Shown here: one piece after another, positions 1-10,075 of the stretch
Numbering within the stretch: the stretch's first letter is position 1
Layout of the letters: each line of letters starts with the position of its first letter
Assembly: GCF_003217095.1 (NCBI RefSeq)
Contig: NZ_QJSR01000001.1
Coordinates: 164,818 to 228,817 of the forward strand
Length of the DNA stretch: 64,000 nucleotides
Reading direction: 5' to 3'
Origin: Rhizobium sp. PP-CC-3A-592
GTDB lineage: Bacteria; Pseudomonadota; Alphaproteobacteria; Rhizobiales; Rhizobiaceae
The notes under the pieces: model-generated
Told to the model about the DNA's origin: nothing
Database searches by the model: none
The model's input: only the letters and a program-made list of their open reading frames with translations
Position numbers and translations under genes: made by a program

Positions 1-1182
<1,182 letters not shown>

Positions 1183-1197
1183 CTTGATCGTTCCCTC

Positions 1198-2214
1198 TTA
1201 TTCGGCCGGCAGGCCGGCGGGCGTGCCGACGGTGCCTGTGGATTTCTTCGCGCGATATTCGTCATAGGCGGCGATCAGCATGGCGCCGTCGTTGAACTGG
1301 GCCTTCCAGCCAAGCTCCTGCTTCAGCTTGCCGGTTTCGCGAACGCACATCTCGTCGGCGATCAGGTACTGTTCCGGGTCCATGATCGGCAGGTTGATCG
1401 CGTCGAAGGCAGCAAGCGTTGCCTTGACGGCGAAACCCGGCGTGGGGATCAGGATGGATTTGGAACCGGCATGCTTGATCAGCCCGCCCAGAAGCTGGCG
1501 CACGGAGGGCGGATTGTCGGAGCCCAGATTATAGGCTTCGTTCGGCACGCCGCCCTTCCAGGCGAGACGCGCGGCTTCGGCGCAATCGAACACAGAGATG
1601 AACTGGTAAGGCGCCTTGCCCGAGCCGATCATCGGCACAGGCAGGTTGGCGTCGATCAGCTTGAACAGCTTTTCCAAGATGCCGAGGCGGCCCGGGCCAA
1701 TGATCAGGCGCGGGCGGAAGATCGAGATCCGCATGCCCTTTTCGCGATAGGCATGGCAGAGTTGCTCCGTCGCCCATTTCGACTTGCCATACTCGCCGAG
1801 CGGCTTGACCGGATGATCCTCCGCCTGCGGCGATTGCACCGTGTGGCCGTAGATCATGTCGGTCGTGAACTGGACGAGGCGATTGGCTCCCGAAGCCGCC
1901 GTCGCCTTCATGATGTTCTCGGCACCGTAGTAGTTGACCGGCCAGAAGAACTTCCAGCGCTTGGCGCGCACCTGCAACGGCGACAGCATCTTGGCAGCCA
2001 TATTGTAGACCATGTCTTCGGGGCCGATATCGACCTTCATGACCTGGTCGAGATCCGTCACGTCGCAGTGGACGAAGCGGACGCGGCCATGGGCGTAATG
2101 CGGCAGGTCGGTCTTGACGATGTCGGCGATCAGAACCTGTTCGCCTTCGTTGACGAGGCGCTCGGCGAGGTGGCGACCGACGAAGCCGTCGCCTCCGAAA
2201 ATGACGTGTTTCAT
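1198..2214 (-). CDS. NAD(P)-dependent extended SDR (epimerase/dehydratase family)
   Basis: 338 aa extended short-chain dehydrogenase/reductase. The nucleotide-binding GxxGxxG is at residues 7-13 (GGDGFVG), the TTDMIYG strand at 117-123 and the catalytic YxxxK at Y142/K146. The length and the C-terminal substrate domain match sugar-nucleotide epimerases/dehydratases rather than the short (about 250 aa) DprE2 type. The start overlaps the end of the upstream SMR-like gene by 4 nt (ATGA), so translation is coupled. In context it may reduce or epimerise the keto-sugar made by the neighbouring DprE1-like oxidase; this is inference. A nucleotide-sugar epimerase acting independently is the alternative. 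Confidence 0.88.
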   Translation of the reverse strand: MKHVIFGGDGFVGRHLAERLVNEGEQVLIADIVKTDLPHYAHGRVRFVHCDVTDLDQVMKVDIGPEDMVYNMAAKMLSPLQVRAKRWKFFWPVNYYGAENIMKATAASGANRLVQFTTDMIYGHTVQSPQAEDHPVKPLGEYGKSKWATEQLCHAYREKGMRISIFRPRLIIGPGRLGILEKLFKLIDANLPVPMIGSGKAPYQFISVFDCAEAARLAWKGGVPNEAYNLGSDNPPSVRQLLGGLIKHAGSKSILIPTPGFAVKATLAAFDAINLPIMDPEQYLIADEMCVRETGKLKQELGWKAQFNDGAMLIAAYDEYRAKKSTGTVGTPAGLPAE

Positions 2215-2651
2215 GTCGGGCTCCCACTATGGATGGATTTTGCGGCCGAGGGTTCGATCGTCGCGGTTTCCGCGGGCGTCGAGCGGCCGGACTGGGCAAT
2301 GAGGACGGTTCCCACGCAGATGAAGCCGATGCCGGCGATGCGCCAGGCGTTCAGATCCTCGCGGAAGATGAAGTAGGCAAAGATGGCCACGGCGACGTAG
2401 GCGAGGCTGAGGAAGGGATAGGCAAAGGACAGCTCGACCTTCGACAGCACGTAGAGATGCGACACCATGGAGATGGCGAAGGTGGCAAGCCCGGCAAAGA
2501 CCCAGGGGTTGAACAGGATCTGAAAGAAACGCGCGATCGCGGTATCGGGCGTGAAGCTCAGAGGACCGAGGCTCAGCATGCCCTGCTTCAGCATCAGCTG
2601 TGCCGCCGCATTGGTCAGCACGGTAAACAATATGAAAGCCAAATATTTCAT
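2211..2651 (-). CDS. SMR/ArnE-like four-helix membrane protein
   Basis: 146 aa with four predicted membrane helices (about residues 3-20, 45-65, 72-92 and 100-120) and a hydrophilic tail. The AYPFLSLAYV segment followed by a short basic-acidic loop and a last helix resembles EamA/SMR half-size transporters, including the ArnE/ArnF type that flips undecaprenyl-phosphate-aminoarabinose. Multidrug SMR proteins use a membrane Glu in helix 1 that I do not see here, so a lipid-sugar flippase is more plausible than drug efflux. It follows an AT-rich gap of 126 nt after the oxidase gene and may start its own transcript with the SDR and aminotransferase genes. Confidence 0.75.
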   Translation of the reverse strand: MKYLAFILFTVLTNAAAQLMLKQGMLSLGPLSFTPDTAIARFFQILFNPWVFAGLATFAISMVSHLYVLSKVELSFAYPFLSLAYVAVAIFAYFIFREDLNAWRIAGIGFICVGTVLIAQSGRSTPAETATIEPSAAKSIHSGSPT

Positions 2652-2777
2652 GTCGTATTCCCTTTTCGGGTGCCCTGTCCGGGCTCGTATCTCAGTGGAA
2701 CCGACCTTAGGGAAGAGAGTCCACTATTCGGTGAAACTTGCTGATTTCTTTTATTAAAATTGATTCTATCTCGTCGT
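2652..2777 (-). promoter_or_regulatory. AT-rich spacer, probable internal promoter
   Basis: This 126-nt gap separates the DprE1-like gene from the SMR-like gene, whereas the other genes of the cluster overlap or lie 15 nt apart. It contains a conspicuously AT-rich patch (about 2735-2775) in an otherwise GC-rich region, so a promoter for the last three genes is likely. No exact -35/-10 pair could be assigned. Confidence 0.35.
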
Positions 2778-4115
2778 TCACAGTGCCATGGCGGTTCGCC
2801 GCCAGAAGTCCGACATCATCGCGGGATCCCGCATTGCCTCGAGCTTCCGCCATTCCGGGAAGGACGCCTCGAAGGTCTGCGGGCTCATCCGCGCATCCTT
2901 GTAGGGATTGACCGCACCGCCAGCCGACACGACGATCCGGTCGAGCGTATCGAGGAGCTTCAACGTGCCCTCGCCCTGGTTGGCGAAATCGAGGGTGAGC
3001 GTGAAGCCGGGGCGCGGGAAGGAAAACAGGCCGCGCGAACGGTGTTCGCCAAAGCGTTTGAGAACCGTCAGGAAGGAACCGTGCCCGGCGCTGCGGGCCG
3101 CTTCCATCAGCCGCGCGGTGACCGCAGGCGCGCCGTTAGCGGGATAAACGCTCTGGTGCTGATAGAGGCCCTTGCGCCCGTAGAGGCGATTCCAGTTCCT
3201 GATCGCATCAAGGGGATAGAAATAGCCGGACCACTTCACCGTCTCGACCGTCTCGCCGGCTTTCGCCTTGCGGATATAGGCGGCGTTGAAGGCCTTCAGG
3301 GTCAGGCGGTTGAGAAGGCTGAAGGGCGGCGTCGCGGGAATGCCGAGCGTGCGTCCGCGCGGCAGGTCGGGGAATTCGCAGGAGGCGTCGGCATGATCGC
3401 CGGCCAGGAGTATGCCCCTGCCCGCCTTGCGGCCCGTGGCCAGTTGATCGATCCAGGCAACGGAATATTCATGCTCGGCATCAACGCGGTCGATCATGCC
3501 GAAATAGTCGTCGAGGCTGTCGAAGCGGATGGCGTGCTGCTGGATGTGCGCCGAGGGCACCTTCATCATCTGCAGTTCGACATCAAGGATAAGGCCGGTC
3601 AGGCCCATGCCGCCGATCGTGGCGCTGAACATCTCCGGGTTCTCGGTTTCCGAGCATGTGAGAGTGCCGCCATCCGACCGCAGCAGTGTCAGCCGCCGGA
3701 TATGGTTTCCGAACGTCCCGCGGGCGTGGTGGTTCTTGCCATGCACATCGTTGGCGATCGCGCCGCCGAGCGTGACATGGGCCGTGCCGGGGGTAACCGG
3801 CAGAAAGAAGCGATGCGGCACGGCGCGCGCGAGAATGGCCGACAGAGTGACGCCGGCTTCGGCGGAGAGAATACCGGTGCCGGGGTCGAAGGCGTGGATG
3901 CGACCGCGCTTGCGGTTGTCGATCAAGAGGCCCGGATCATTATGGCAGCTGTCGCCATAGGAGCGGCCGTTGCCGAAGGGGAGATATTCGCCCGGTGCGG
4001 CCGTATGGATATCGTCCTCAAAGGCGTCCGGGCTGATGGCATGGCGCGTGCGCGTGTCGAGACGGCCCCAGCTGTCGAAATTCGCGGCCATCGGTGTTTT
4101 CGTCGCGCCCGTCAT
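2778..4115 (-). CDS. DprE1-like FAD-linked oxidase
   Basis: 445 aa, VAO/PCMH-type flavoenzyme with FAD_binding_4 at the N-terminus and an ALO-like C-terminal domain. GNGRSYGD at residues 48-55 and DVHGKNHH at 123-130 are close to the FAD motifs of mycobacterial DprE1, which oxidises the 2'-OH of decaprenyl-phospho-ribose. The DprE1 active-site lysine (K418 in M. tuberculosis, in AKDSR) is present as K406 in YKDAR. The position of the benzothiazinone-target cysteine (C387) holds Thr (T374, in GFTLTLDF). It overlaps the HAD-UbiA gene by 4 nt (ATGA). Family assignment is firm; the exact substrate is inferred from the partner genes. Confidence 0.88.
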   Translation of the reverse strand: MTGATKTPMAANFDSWGRLDTRTRHAISPDAFEDDIHTAAPGEYLPFGNGRSYGDSCHNDPGLLIDNRKRGRIHAFDPGTGILSAEAGVTLSAILARAVPHRFFLPVTPGTAHVTLGGAIANDVHGKNHHARGTFGNHIRRLTLLRSDGGTLTCSETENPEMFSATIGGMGLTGLILDVELQMMKVPSAHIQQHAIRFDSLDDYFGMIDRVDAEHEYSVAWIDQLATGRKAGRGILLAGDHADASCEFPDLPRGRTLGIPATPPFSLLNRLTLKAFNAAYIRKAKAGETVETVKWSGYFYPLDAIRNWNRLYGRKGLYQHQSVYPANGAPAVTARLMEAARSAGHGSFLTVLKRFGEHRSRGLFSFPRPGFTLTLDFANQGEGTLKLLDTLDRIVVSAGGAVNPYKDARMSPQTFEASFPEWRKLEAMRDPAMMSDFWRRTAMAL

Positions 4116-5554
4116 TGAATACCGACCGCGCCGATCATCACCAGCACGCCGCCTGCGGCCATGGTGGCGATGCTGCGCCAGTCGCGCATGATGAAAACGA
4201 CCGGATCCTCATGCAGCGCGCCACGTCGGGCGAGCATCCAGATGCGCAGCAGCATGTAGAGGACCATGGGGCAGAGCGGCCAGAGCGCGGCCGGCATGCT
4301 GTACATCTGCTGCATCTCGACGCTGTGGATGTAGAGCGCGAGAACGAGCGCGGAGGCGAAGGCCGAGGAGACGCCGGCCTGGCCGACCATCTCGAAATCG
4401 ACCTGCATATAACCGCGTCCGGGAACCTGCGCACCGGCTTCGCCCCCATGCTCGTCTAGCTCGACATAGCGTTTCACCAGCGCAAGGCTGAGGAAGAAGA
4501 AGATCGAAAAGGCGAGCAGCCAGAAGGAAAGCTCCGTTCCGGTTGCCGTTGCACCTGCGACGATGCGGATCGTATAGAGGCCAGCCAGCGTGAAGACATC
4601 GACCAAGAGTTTCCGCTTGAGGAAAAATGTGTAAGCCGTCGTGATCGCGAGGTAAATGCCAAGTGTCAGGATGAAATCGCGCGGCATCGTGAGCGTCAGC
4701 GCGCCGGACGCGATGAGGAGACTTGCAGCGAGCGCAAGGCCGGTCGGGACAGACATGCGCCCGCTCGCCAAAGGCCGGAACCGCTTCTTCGGATGGCGGC
4801 GGTCATTCGTCAGGTCCGAGATGTCGTTGATGACGTAGACGGCAGAGGCGAGGAAGCTGAAGGCGAAGAAGGCGACGATCGTGTTGATCAGCGCCTCCTG
4901 CTGGAGGATGTCATGATCGAGCGCCATCGGCACGGCGATCAGGATGTTCTTCGCCCATTGGTGGACGCGAATGGATTTCAGCGTGTCCTTGATGCCGATC
5001 GTGCCGGTTTCGAGACGCTCGGCACCATGTCGGCGGCGCCATGTTTCCGCTGCGCGATCCGGTGCGACAACGATGGCCGTGCGGGCAGCATCGAACACGG
5101 CCACGTCATCCCGGCTGTTGCCCATGTAGTCGAACCCGGCCTCGCCATAGCGCGCGATCAGCTCCGCGCGCTTGCGATGGCTCGTGAGGTTGTGGGTGGG
5201 CGAGGAATGCAGCACTGCGGTGAAGATGCCGGCATGCGCTGCGACATCCAGCGCCACCCGTTCAGCGGCGCCGGTGACGAGGACGATATCGCGGCCGGTC
5301 GCCCGCTCCCGCTGCAGCCGCTCCATCACCTCGGGCCGATAGGGCCAGTCGCCACCCGTGCGCCCGGACCGGGCCGCCACCTCATGCTTCAGATGCGCTT
5401 TGCCCCGCAACGCCCAGAGGACGAGCGCGAACAGCATCAGCGGATTGCGGAACAGGACGACGGCGACGCCTTCCCACAGCGTATCGGCTGCGACAAGCGT
5501 ACCATCCAAATCGACGCAAAGCGGAACAAGCCGTGTGTCGGTTCGCGCATCCAT
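4112..5554 (-). CDS. HAD phosphatase-UbiA prenyltransferase fusion (DPPR synthase-like)
   Basis: 480 aa, two domains. Residues 10-175 are a HAD hydrolase: DLDGTL with nucleophile D15 and D17, motif II VTGA near 93-96, acidic motif GNSRDD at 145-150. Residues 190-480 are a UbiA membrane prenyltransferase of about nine helices; NDISD at 243-247 and the following basic HPKKRFRPLASG resemble 5-phosphoribosyl-1-pyrophosphate:decaprenyl-phosphate transferase (Rv3806c, and NoeC in rhizobia). In mycobacteria the phospho-sugar lipid is next dephosphorylated, so the fused HAD could do that step; this is inference. First gene of the cluster, translationally coupled to the oxidase. Confidence 0.88.
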   Translation of the reverse strand: MDARTDTRLVPLCVDLDGTLVAADTLWEGVAVVLFRNPLMLFALVLWALRGKAHLKHEVAARSGRTGGDWPYRPEVMERLQRERATGRDIVLVTGAAERVALDVAAHAGIFTAVLHSSPTHNLTSHRKRAELIARYGEAGFDYMGNSRDDVAVFDAARTAIVVAPDRAAETWRRRHGAERLETGTIGIKDTLKSIRVHQWAKNILIAVPMALDHDILQQEALINTIVAFFAFSFLASAVYVINDISDLTNDRRHPKKRFRPLASGRMSVPTGLALAASLLIASGALTLTMPRDFILTLGIYLAITTAYTFFLKRKLLVDVFTLAGLYTIRIVAGATATGTELSFWLLAFSIFFFLSLALVKRYVELDEHGGEAGAQVPGRGYMQVDFEMVGQAGVSSAFASALVLALYIHSVEMQQMYSMPAALWPLCPMVLYMLLRIWMLARRGALHEDPVVFIMRDWRSIATMAAGGVLVMIGAVGIQ

Positions 5555-5687
5555 GATTGCACCCCGGTTTTTTCAATTGCCGGGAGACTGTCATGCCGTG
5601 CTTTCCGAAAGACAAACACGGCCTGCAAAAGGGTCGGGACTTCAATCGGTGGTTAATGAACGGAAAATCGCTCAGGTTGCATCTAAA

Positions 5688-6584
5688 TTAGCGCGAAAGG
5701 ATCCAGTTGATGGCATCCCGCCAGTCGGTCATCCTCACCGGCGTTCCATGCGTGCCGGTCTGGAACAGGACGAAGCGGGTGGGGTAGCCGCCCTTCCTCA
5801 AACGCCCGTAGAGTGCCTTCTGATCCTCCGCCTTGTACGTGCCATCCGCGCTGCCATGGCTGAAGAACATGGGCAACTTGCGAGCGAAGGCCGCGCTCTT
5901 GCCGAAGTCCGGATCGGTCGCCCCGCCCATGATCATCATCCCCGAGAGCTGCTTGACCGCCGCCGCATTTCGCGTGACGCCCCAGCAGAGGAAGCTGCCC
6001 ATCGACGCGCAGGACAGGATGATCGGGCGACCGGGAGAACGGCGCGCCAGCACATCGATCAGCCCTGCAATATCCGCAGCGCCGTCGGTATCGAAGGAGC
6101 GGGCACTTGGCGCGTAATAGGCGCCGCCGTTCTCCACGGCGAGGTTCTTCAGGCGATTGAAGTTGCCGCCAAAGGAGTAGTCGTTTGCGCCCAGTCGCCG
6201 GTCGCCGCCGCGACCGTGAATGAAGATCACCGTGAAGGTGGCGTTCTCCGGTGCACCCACCCGGAACACATCGAGCCCGCGCCCGCCGATCTCGACGGTC
6301 TCGTTCGCCTGCACGCGCTTGATCCCGAGAGAGACATAGGGCCGCTTGACGCGCCGTTCGGGGATCTCGTCCCGGCCATTGATGTCACGCATCTCGTCGT
6401 AGTCTACCGCCAGCCAGTTTCCGTCGTCGCGTGATTCCAGAATGCGGCCGTAGCCGAAAAGATCGTCCTTGAACGGCTTCAACGTCGCAGCGCCCGCCTC
6501 GGTGAAGCCGATGGCGAGGGCGAAAACGAGGGCAAGAGCGCGCGAAGCGGCGATGCGTCTCAAAGAAAGTGTGGACCGGGCCAT
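5688..6584 (-). CDS. Secreted alpha/beta hydrolase
   Basis: 298 aa with a signal peptide of about 33 residues (basic start, hydrophobic core, AGAA cut region). The oxyanion segment IFIHGRGGD lies near residues 125-133. The nucleophile elbow reads SCASMGS instead of canonical GxSxG. A late Asp (SADGT region) and a His in TGTHGTPV complete a plausible triad. Resembles dienelactone-hydrolase or esterase-like periplasmic proteins; substrate unknown. Ends 133 nt before the HAD-UbiA gene begins on the same strand and is divergent from parE. Confidence 0.8.
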   Translation of the reverse strand: MARSTLSLRRIAASRALALVFALAIGFTEAGAATLKPFKDDLFGYGRILESRDDGNWLAVDYDEMRDINGRDEIPERRVKRPYVSLGIKRVQANETVEIGGRGLDVFRVGAPENATFTVIFIHGRGGDRRLGANDYSFGGNFNRLKNLAVENGGAYYAPSARSFDTDGAADIAGLIDVLARRSPGRPIILSCASMGSFLCWGVTRNAAAVKQLSGMMIMGGATDPDFGKSAAFARKLPMFFSHGSADGTYKAEDQKALYGRLRKGGYPTRFVLFQTGTHGTPVRMTDWRDAINWILSR

Positions 6585-6729
6585 GTCGTGTTCCCTTTTT
6601 GATCTCTTTGGCGCGCTTGGCTCTTTCGCCGGACGGCCGGCCCTTGTATGAATAGGCGGGCAGACGACGGACAGGCGATGCCCGACCTACAGGATCAGCC
6701 GACACATCGAAAGACGTTTGACGCACCAG

Positions 6730-8850
6730 ATGACGGACAGCAACGACCTTTTCGCGAACACACCGCCCGCTCCCCGGAAGCCCTCCGAGCCGAAGACGCT
6801 CGACCCGACGTCGTCTGCCGGCAAGGCAGCGGATGCCAAACCGGGCGTCCCGACGAAGGCAGAGGAACCGAAAGCGGCCACGCGTGCTCCGGGAACCCCC
6901 GCCTCTCAGCTGAAGGCCGACACGGGCGATTACAACGCGTCTGCGATCGAAGTTCTCGAAGGCCTCGAGCCGGTCCGCCGTCGCCCCGGCATGTATATCG
7001 GTGGCACGGACGAGAAGGCGCTGCACCATCTGTTTGCCGAAGTCATCGACAACTCGATGGACGAAGCCGTGGCGGGCCATGCCAATTTCATCGACGTTCA
7101 TCTCGACGCGGAAGGGTGCCTCGCGGTGACCGACAATGGTCGCGGCATCCCGGTCGAGAACCATCCGAAATTTCCGGGCAAGTCGACGCTCGAAGTGATC
7201 ATGACCGTGCTCCACGCCGGCGGCAAATTCGACAGCAAGGTCTACGAGACGTCTGGTGGTCTCCACGGCGTCGGTGTGTCGGTCGTCAACGCACTGTCCG
7301 ACGTGCTGGAAGTGGAAGTCGCGCGCAACCGGCGCCTTTATCGCCAGCGTTTTTCCCGCGGCATCCCGCAGGGCGGCCTTGAGGAACTGGGCGACGTACA
7401 GAACCGGCGCGGCACCCGCGTGCGGTTCCATCCGGACCCGGAAATCTTCGGCCCTCACGCCAAGTTCGAGCCGGCACGCCTCTTCCGCATGGCCCGCTCC
7501 AAGGCCTATCTCTTCGGTGGCGTCGAAATCCGCTGGTCGTGCGATCCGGTACTGGTCGAGGGCACGGACACGCCGGACAAGGCTGTGTTCCATTTCCCCG
7601 GCGGCTTGAAGGATTACCTCAAGGCGACGATGGGCTCCGAGTTCACGGTGACGCGCGAGATCTTCTCCGGCAAGACGGAGAAGACCGGCGGCCATGGCGC
7701 GCTCGAATGGGCCGTGACGTGGTACGGTGGCGATTCGATCGTTCATTCCTATTGCAACACCATCCCGACGCCCGAGGGCGGGACGCATGAAGCGGGCCTG
7801 CGCATCGCGTTGACCAAAGGCCTGAAGGCCTATGCGGACCTGACGCAGAACAAGCGCGCGGCGATCGTCACCACAGACGACGTGATGATTTCGGCCGCCG
7901 GCATGCTGTCCGTGTTCATCCGCGAGCCGGAATTCGTCGGCCAGACCAAGGATAAGCTCGCCACCGTCGAGGCACAGCGCATCGTCGAGAACGCGATCCG
8001 CGATCCCTTCGACCATTTCCTCGCCGGCAATCCGCAGGAAGCGGCGAAGCTTCTGGAGTGGGTGATCGAGCGCGCCGACGAGCGTGTCCGCCGCCGCAAG
8101 GAAAAGGAAGTCACCCGCAAGAGCGCCGTGCGCAAGCTGCGCCTGCCGGGCAAGCTCGCCGACTGCTCGCAGAACTCGGCGCTGGGTGCCGAACTCTTCA
8201 TCGTCGAAGGCGATTCGGCCGGTGGCTCGGCCAAGCAGGCGCGCAACCGCTCCAACCAGGCGATCCTGCCGCTGCGGGGCAAGATCCTCAACGTCGCCAG
8301 CGCGGGCCGCGAAAAGCTGGGCGCAAACCAGCAGATCTCGGATCTCGTGCAGGCGCTCGGTTGCGGGACACGGTCGAAATATCGTCAGGAAGATCTCCGC
8401 TACGACCGCGTCATCGTCATGACCGATGCCGACGTGGACGGTGCGCATATCGCCTCGCTGCTGATCACCTTCTTCTATCAGGAAATGCCGGAACTGATTC
8501 GTGGCGGTCATCTCTATCTCGCGGTGCCCCCGCTCTACCGCATGACGCAGGGGACGAGGACGCTTTATGCGCGTGACGACATCCACCGGGTCGAGCTGAT
8601 GGAGAAGGAATTCACCGGGCGCGGCAAGGTCGAGATCGGACGCTTCAAGGGCCTCGGAGAGATGATGCCGGCGCAGTTGAAGGAAACGACGATGGATCCG
8701 GCAAAGCGCACGCTCCTCAAGGTCTCCATCGATGATGTCGACTTCGAGGGCACACGCGACGCGGTGGACAATCTGATGGGCACCAAGCCGGAAGCCCGCT
8801 TCCGCTTCATCCAGGAACGTGCCGTCTTCGCCGAGAACCTCGACATCTGA
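6730..8850 (+). CDS. parE: DNA topoisomerase IV subunit B
   Basis: About 706 aa from the ATG at 6730; an in-frame TTG at 6718 is a possible alternative. ATP-driven decatenation of daughter chromosomes together with ParC. Seen: GHKL ATPase motifs (EVIDNSMDEA with the catalytic Glu, TDNGRGIP, GGLHGVGVS), Toprim EGDSAGG and DADVDGAH, and the C-terminal GLGEM segment. ParE rather than GyrB because no long Toprim insertion is seen and the size fits. The first 65 or so residues are a Pro/Ala/Lys-rich, probably disordered extension before the conserved ALEGLEPVRRRPGMYIG-type start of the ATPase domain. Confidence 0.95.
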   Translation: MTDSNDLFANTPPAPRKPSEPKTLDPTSSAGKAADAKPGVPTKAEEPKAATRAPGTPASQLKADTGDYNASAIEVLEGLEPVRRRPGMYIGGTDEKALHHLFAEVIDNSMDEAVAGHANFIDVHLDAEGCLAVTDNGRGIPVENHPKFPGKSTLEVIMTVLHAGGKFDSKVYETSGGLHGVGVSVVNALSDVLEVEVARNRRLYRQRFSRGIPQGGLEELGDVQNRRGTRVRFHPDPEIFGPHAKFEPARLFRMARSKAYLFGGVEIRWSCDPVLVEGTDTPDKAVFHFPGGLKDYLKATMGSEFTVTREIFSGKTEKTGGHGALEWAVTWYGGDSIVHSYCNTIPTPEGGTHEAGLRIALTKGLKAYADLTQNKRAAIVTTDDVMISAAGMLSVFIREPEFVGQTKDKLATVEAQRIVENAIRDPFDHFLAGNPQEAAKLLEWVIERADERVRRRKEKEVTRKSAVRKLRLPGKLADCSQNSALGAELFIVEGDSAGGSAKQARNRSNQAILPLRGKILNVASAGREKLGANQQISDLVQALGCGTRSKYRQEDLRYDRVIVMTDADVDGAHIASLLITFFYQEMPELIRGGHLYLAVPPLYRMTQGTRTLYARDDIHRVELMEKEFTGRGKVEIGRFKGLGEMMPAQLKETTMDPAKRTLLKVSIDDVDFEGTRDAVDNLMGTKPEARFRFIQERAVFAENLDI

Positions 8851-8879
8851 TCGGCAACGCTGCGCCCGCCCAATTGTGG

Positions 8880-9338
8880 TCAGGCGACGATCTTCTCCAT
8901 GAAAAGGCTGAGCGGATCGGGCTTGTAGCTTCCGAACGGCTTGATGTCGCGGTAGCCCGCTTTGCGGTAGAGGCTGATGGCTTCGGGCTGATAGATCCCG
9001 GTTTCGAGCCGGACCGTCGTCAGTCCGGTGTCCCGCGCCGTCTGCTCGATGGCGTCGAGGAGAGACCGTCCTGCGCGCATACCGCGCGCCTTCGGATCGA
9101 CGAACATCCGCTTGATCTCGCCGCTGCCGTCACCAGCCGCCACCAGCGCGCAACAGCCAATAATGGCGCCGTCATGCCGTGCAACGAGAAACGAGACCTC
9201 GGGCTTTTCCAGCGTCTCGAGATCGACCAGATGGTTGCTCTCCGCCGGATAGAGCGACTGGGCGTAGGCGTCCGACTGGTTGAGGAGATCGATGACGTCA
9301 GGTTGGCGCGGGGGTTCTTTTCGTATGTCCAGAGTCAC
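8880..9338 (-). CDS. GNAT family N-acetyltransferase
   Basis: About 152 aa from a GTG at 9338, which has an AGGAAA Shine-Dalgarno 9 nt upstream; an in-frame ATG at 9386 would add 16 residues with no evident ribosome site. The acetyl-CoA pyrophosphate-binding loop is RGMRAGRSLL, preceded by the beta-4 strand EIKRMFVDP; the C-terminus LYRKAGYRDI is typical of the fold. Acceptor substrate unknown. Convergent with parE (29 nt between stops). Confidence 0.85.
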   Translation of the reverse strand: MTLDIRKEPPRQPDVIDLLNQSDAYAQSLYPAESNHLVDLETLEKPEVSFLVARHDGAIIGCCALVAAGDGSGEIKRMFVDPKARGMRAGRSLLDAIEQTARDTGLTTVRLETGIYQPEAISLYRKAGYRDIKPFGSYKPDPLSLFMEKIVA

Positions 9339-9561
9339 TTGGCTTAGTTTCCTGAGAAAGAGAATCTGCAAGGTGAAGAGCCGCAAAAGCTGCTTCAGCC
9401 GATTCTATACCGATTCTGGCAGTGATCCAGAGTGTACGGTCACGGCTTGCGAGTGCTGCGGCGAAACAGAAGTGAAATCGATAACAGCTTGGATGTTCGC
9501 GCCATAATTCCGAGCTACGATTTGTTTACCATCGTCTTCGAAACAGGAGACAGGACAGATC

Positions 9562-10041
9562 ATGGTGACTGCAGCGCTCGTCGTAATGACGATTCTCGGA
9601 TGTGACGACAGCGTCAGCCAGTGCCATTATGTCGATACGGTGAAAGGCTCATGGGAGACGGTGGCGGCCTGCGACGACCAATCCCAGCGAAAGCTCCCCG
9701 CCTATTCGAACGCCAGCTATCCCGTGATCGTCGCCATGTGCGAGAAGACGGTGGATGCATCGATCGCAACGGCAGCGGAGAACGGCACCGTTACTCCTCC
9801 CCCGCCACCGCTGGCCAACACTCCCTCGCCGGCCTCCCCCACGACAGCGGCGTCTACGAACGGACCCGCTTCACATCCGGCCGAGGTCGCCTCTGGAGCG
9901 CGTCAGCCCCTCCCCCAGCGGGCTTATGCAATGATCCGCGGCGTGTTGCCGGACACGCAGAAGATCCGCCACGCAATATCCGTTCCTGTTCACTATCTGG
10001 GTGACGGCTATTCCTGGGTTGCAACGCGAATCGCCCGCTGA
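9562..10041 (+). CDS. Conserved hypothetical protein with Cys-containing N-terminus
   Basis: 159 aa; start preceded by purine-rich AGGAGACAGGACAG. The first residues (VVMTILGCDDSVSQCHYVDT) form a small Cys-rich domain that I recognise as a recurrent rhizobial hypothetical, followed by a Pro/Ser/Ala-rich linker (about residues 78-115) and a short C-terminal segment. The short hydrophobic start could be a weak signal or a strand of the domain; no lipobox spacing is convincing. Function unknown. Divergent from the GNAT gene. Confidence 0.7.
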   Translation: MVTAALVVMTILGCDDSVSQCHYVDTVKGSWETVAACDDQSQRKLPAYSNASYPVIVAMCEKTVDASIATAAENGTVTPPPPPLANTPSPASPTTAASTNGPASHPAEVASGARQPLPQRAYAMIRGVLPDTQKIRHAISVPVHYLGDGYSWVATRIAR

Positions 10042-10075
10042 CGTCCGGCGAACGGCCGCCTCAACGTGCCTGCGG

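Noticed and set aside
6385..8586. Long minus-strand open frame opposite parE
   Set aside because: Shadow of parE; the plus frame has full topoisomerase motifs.
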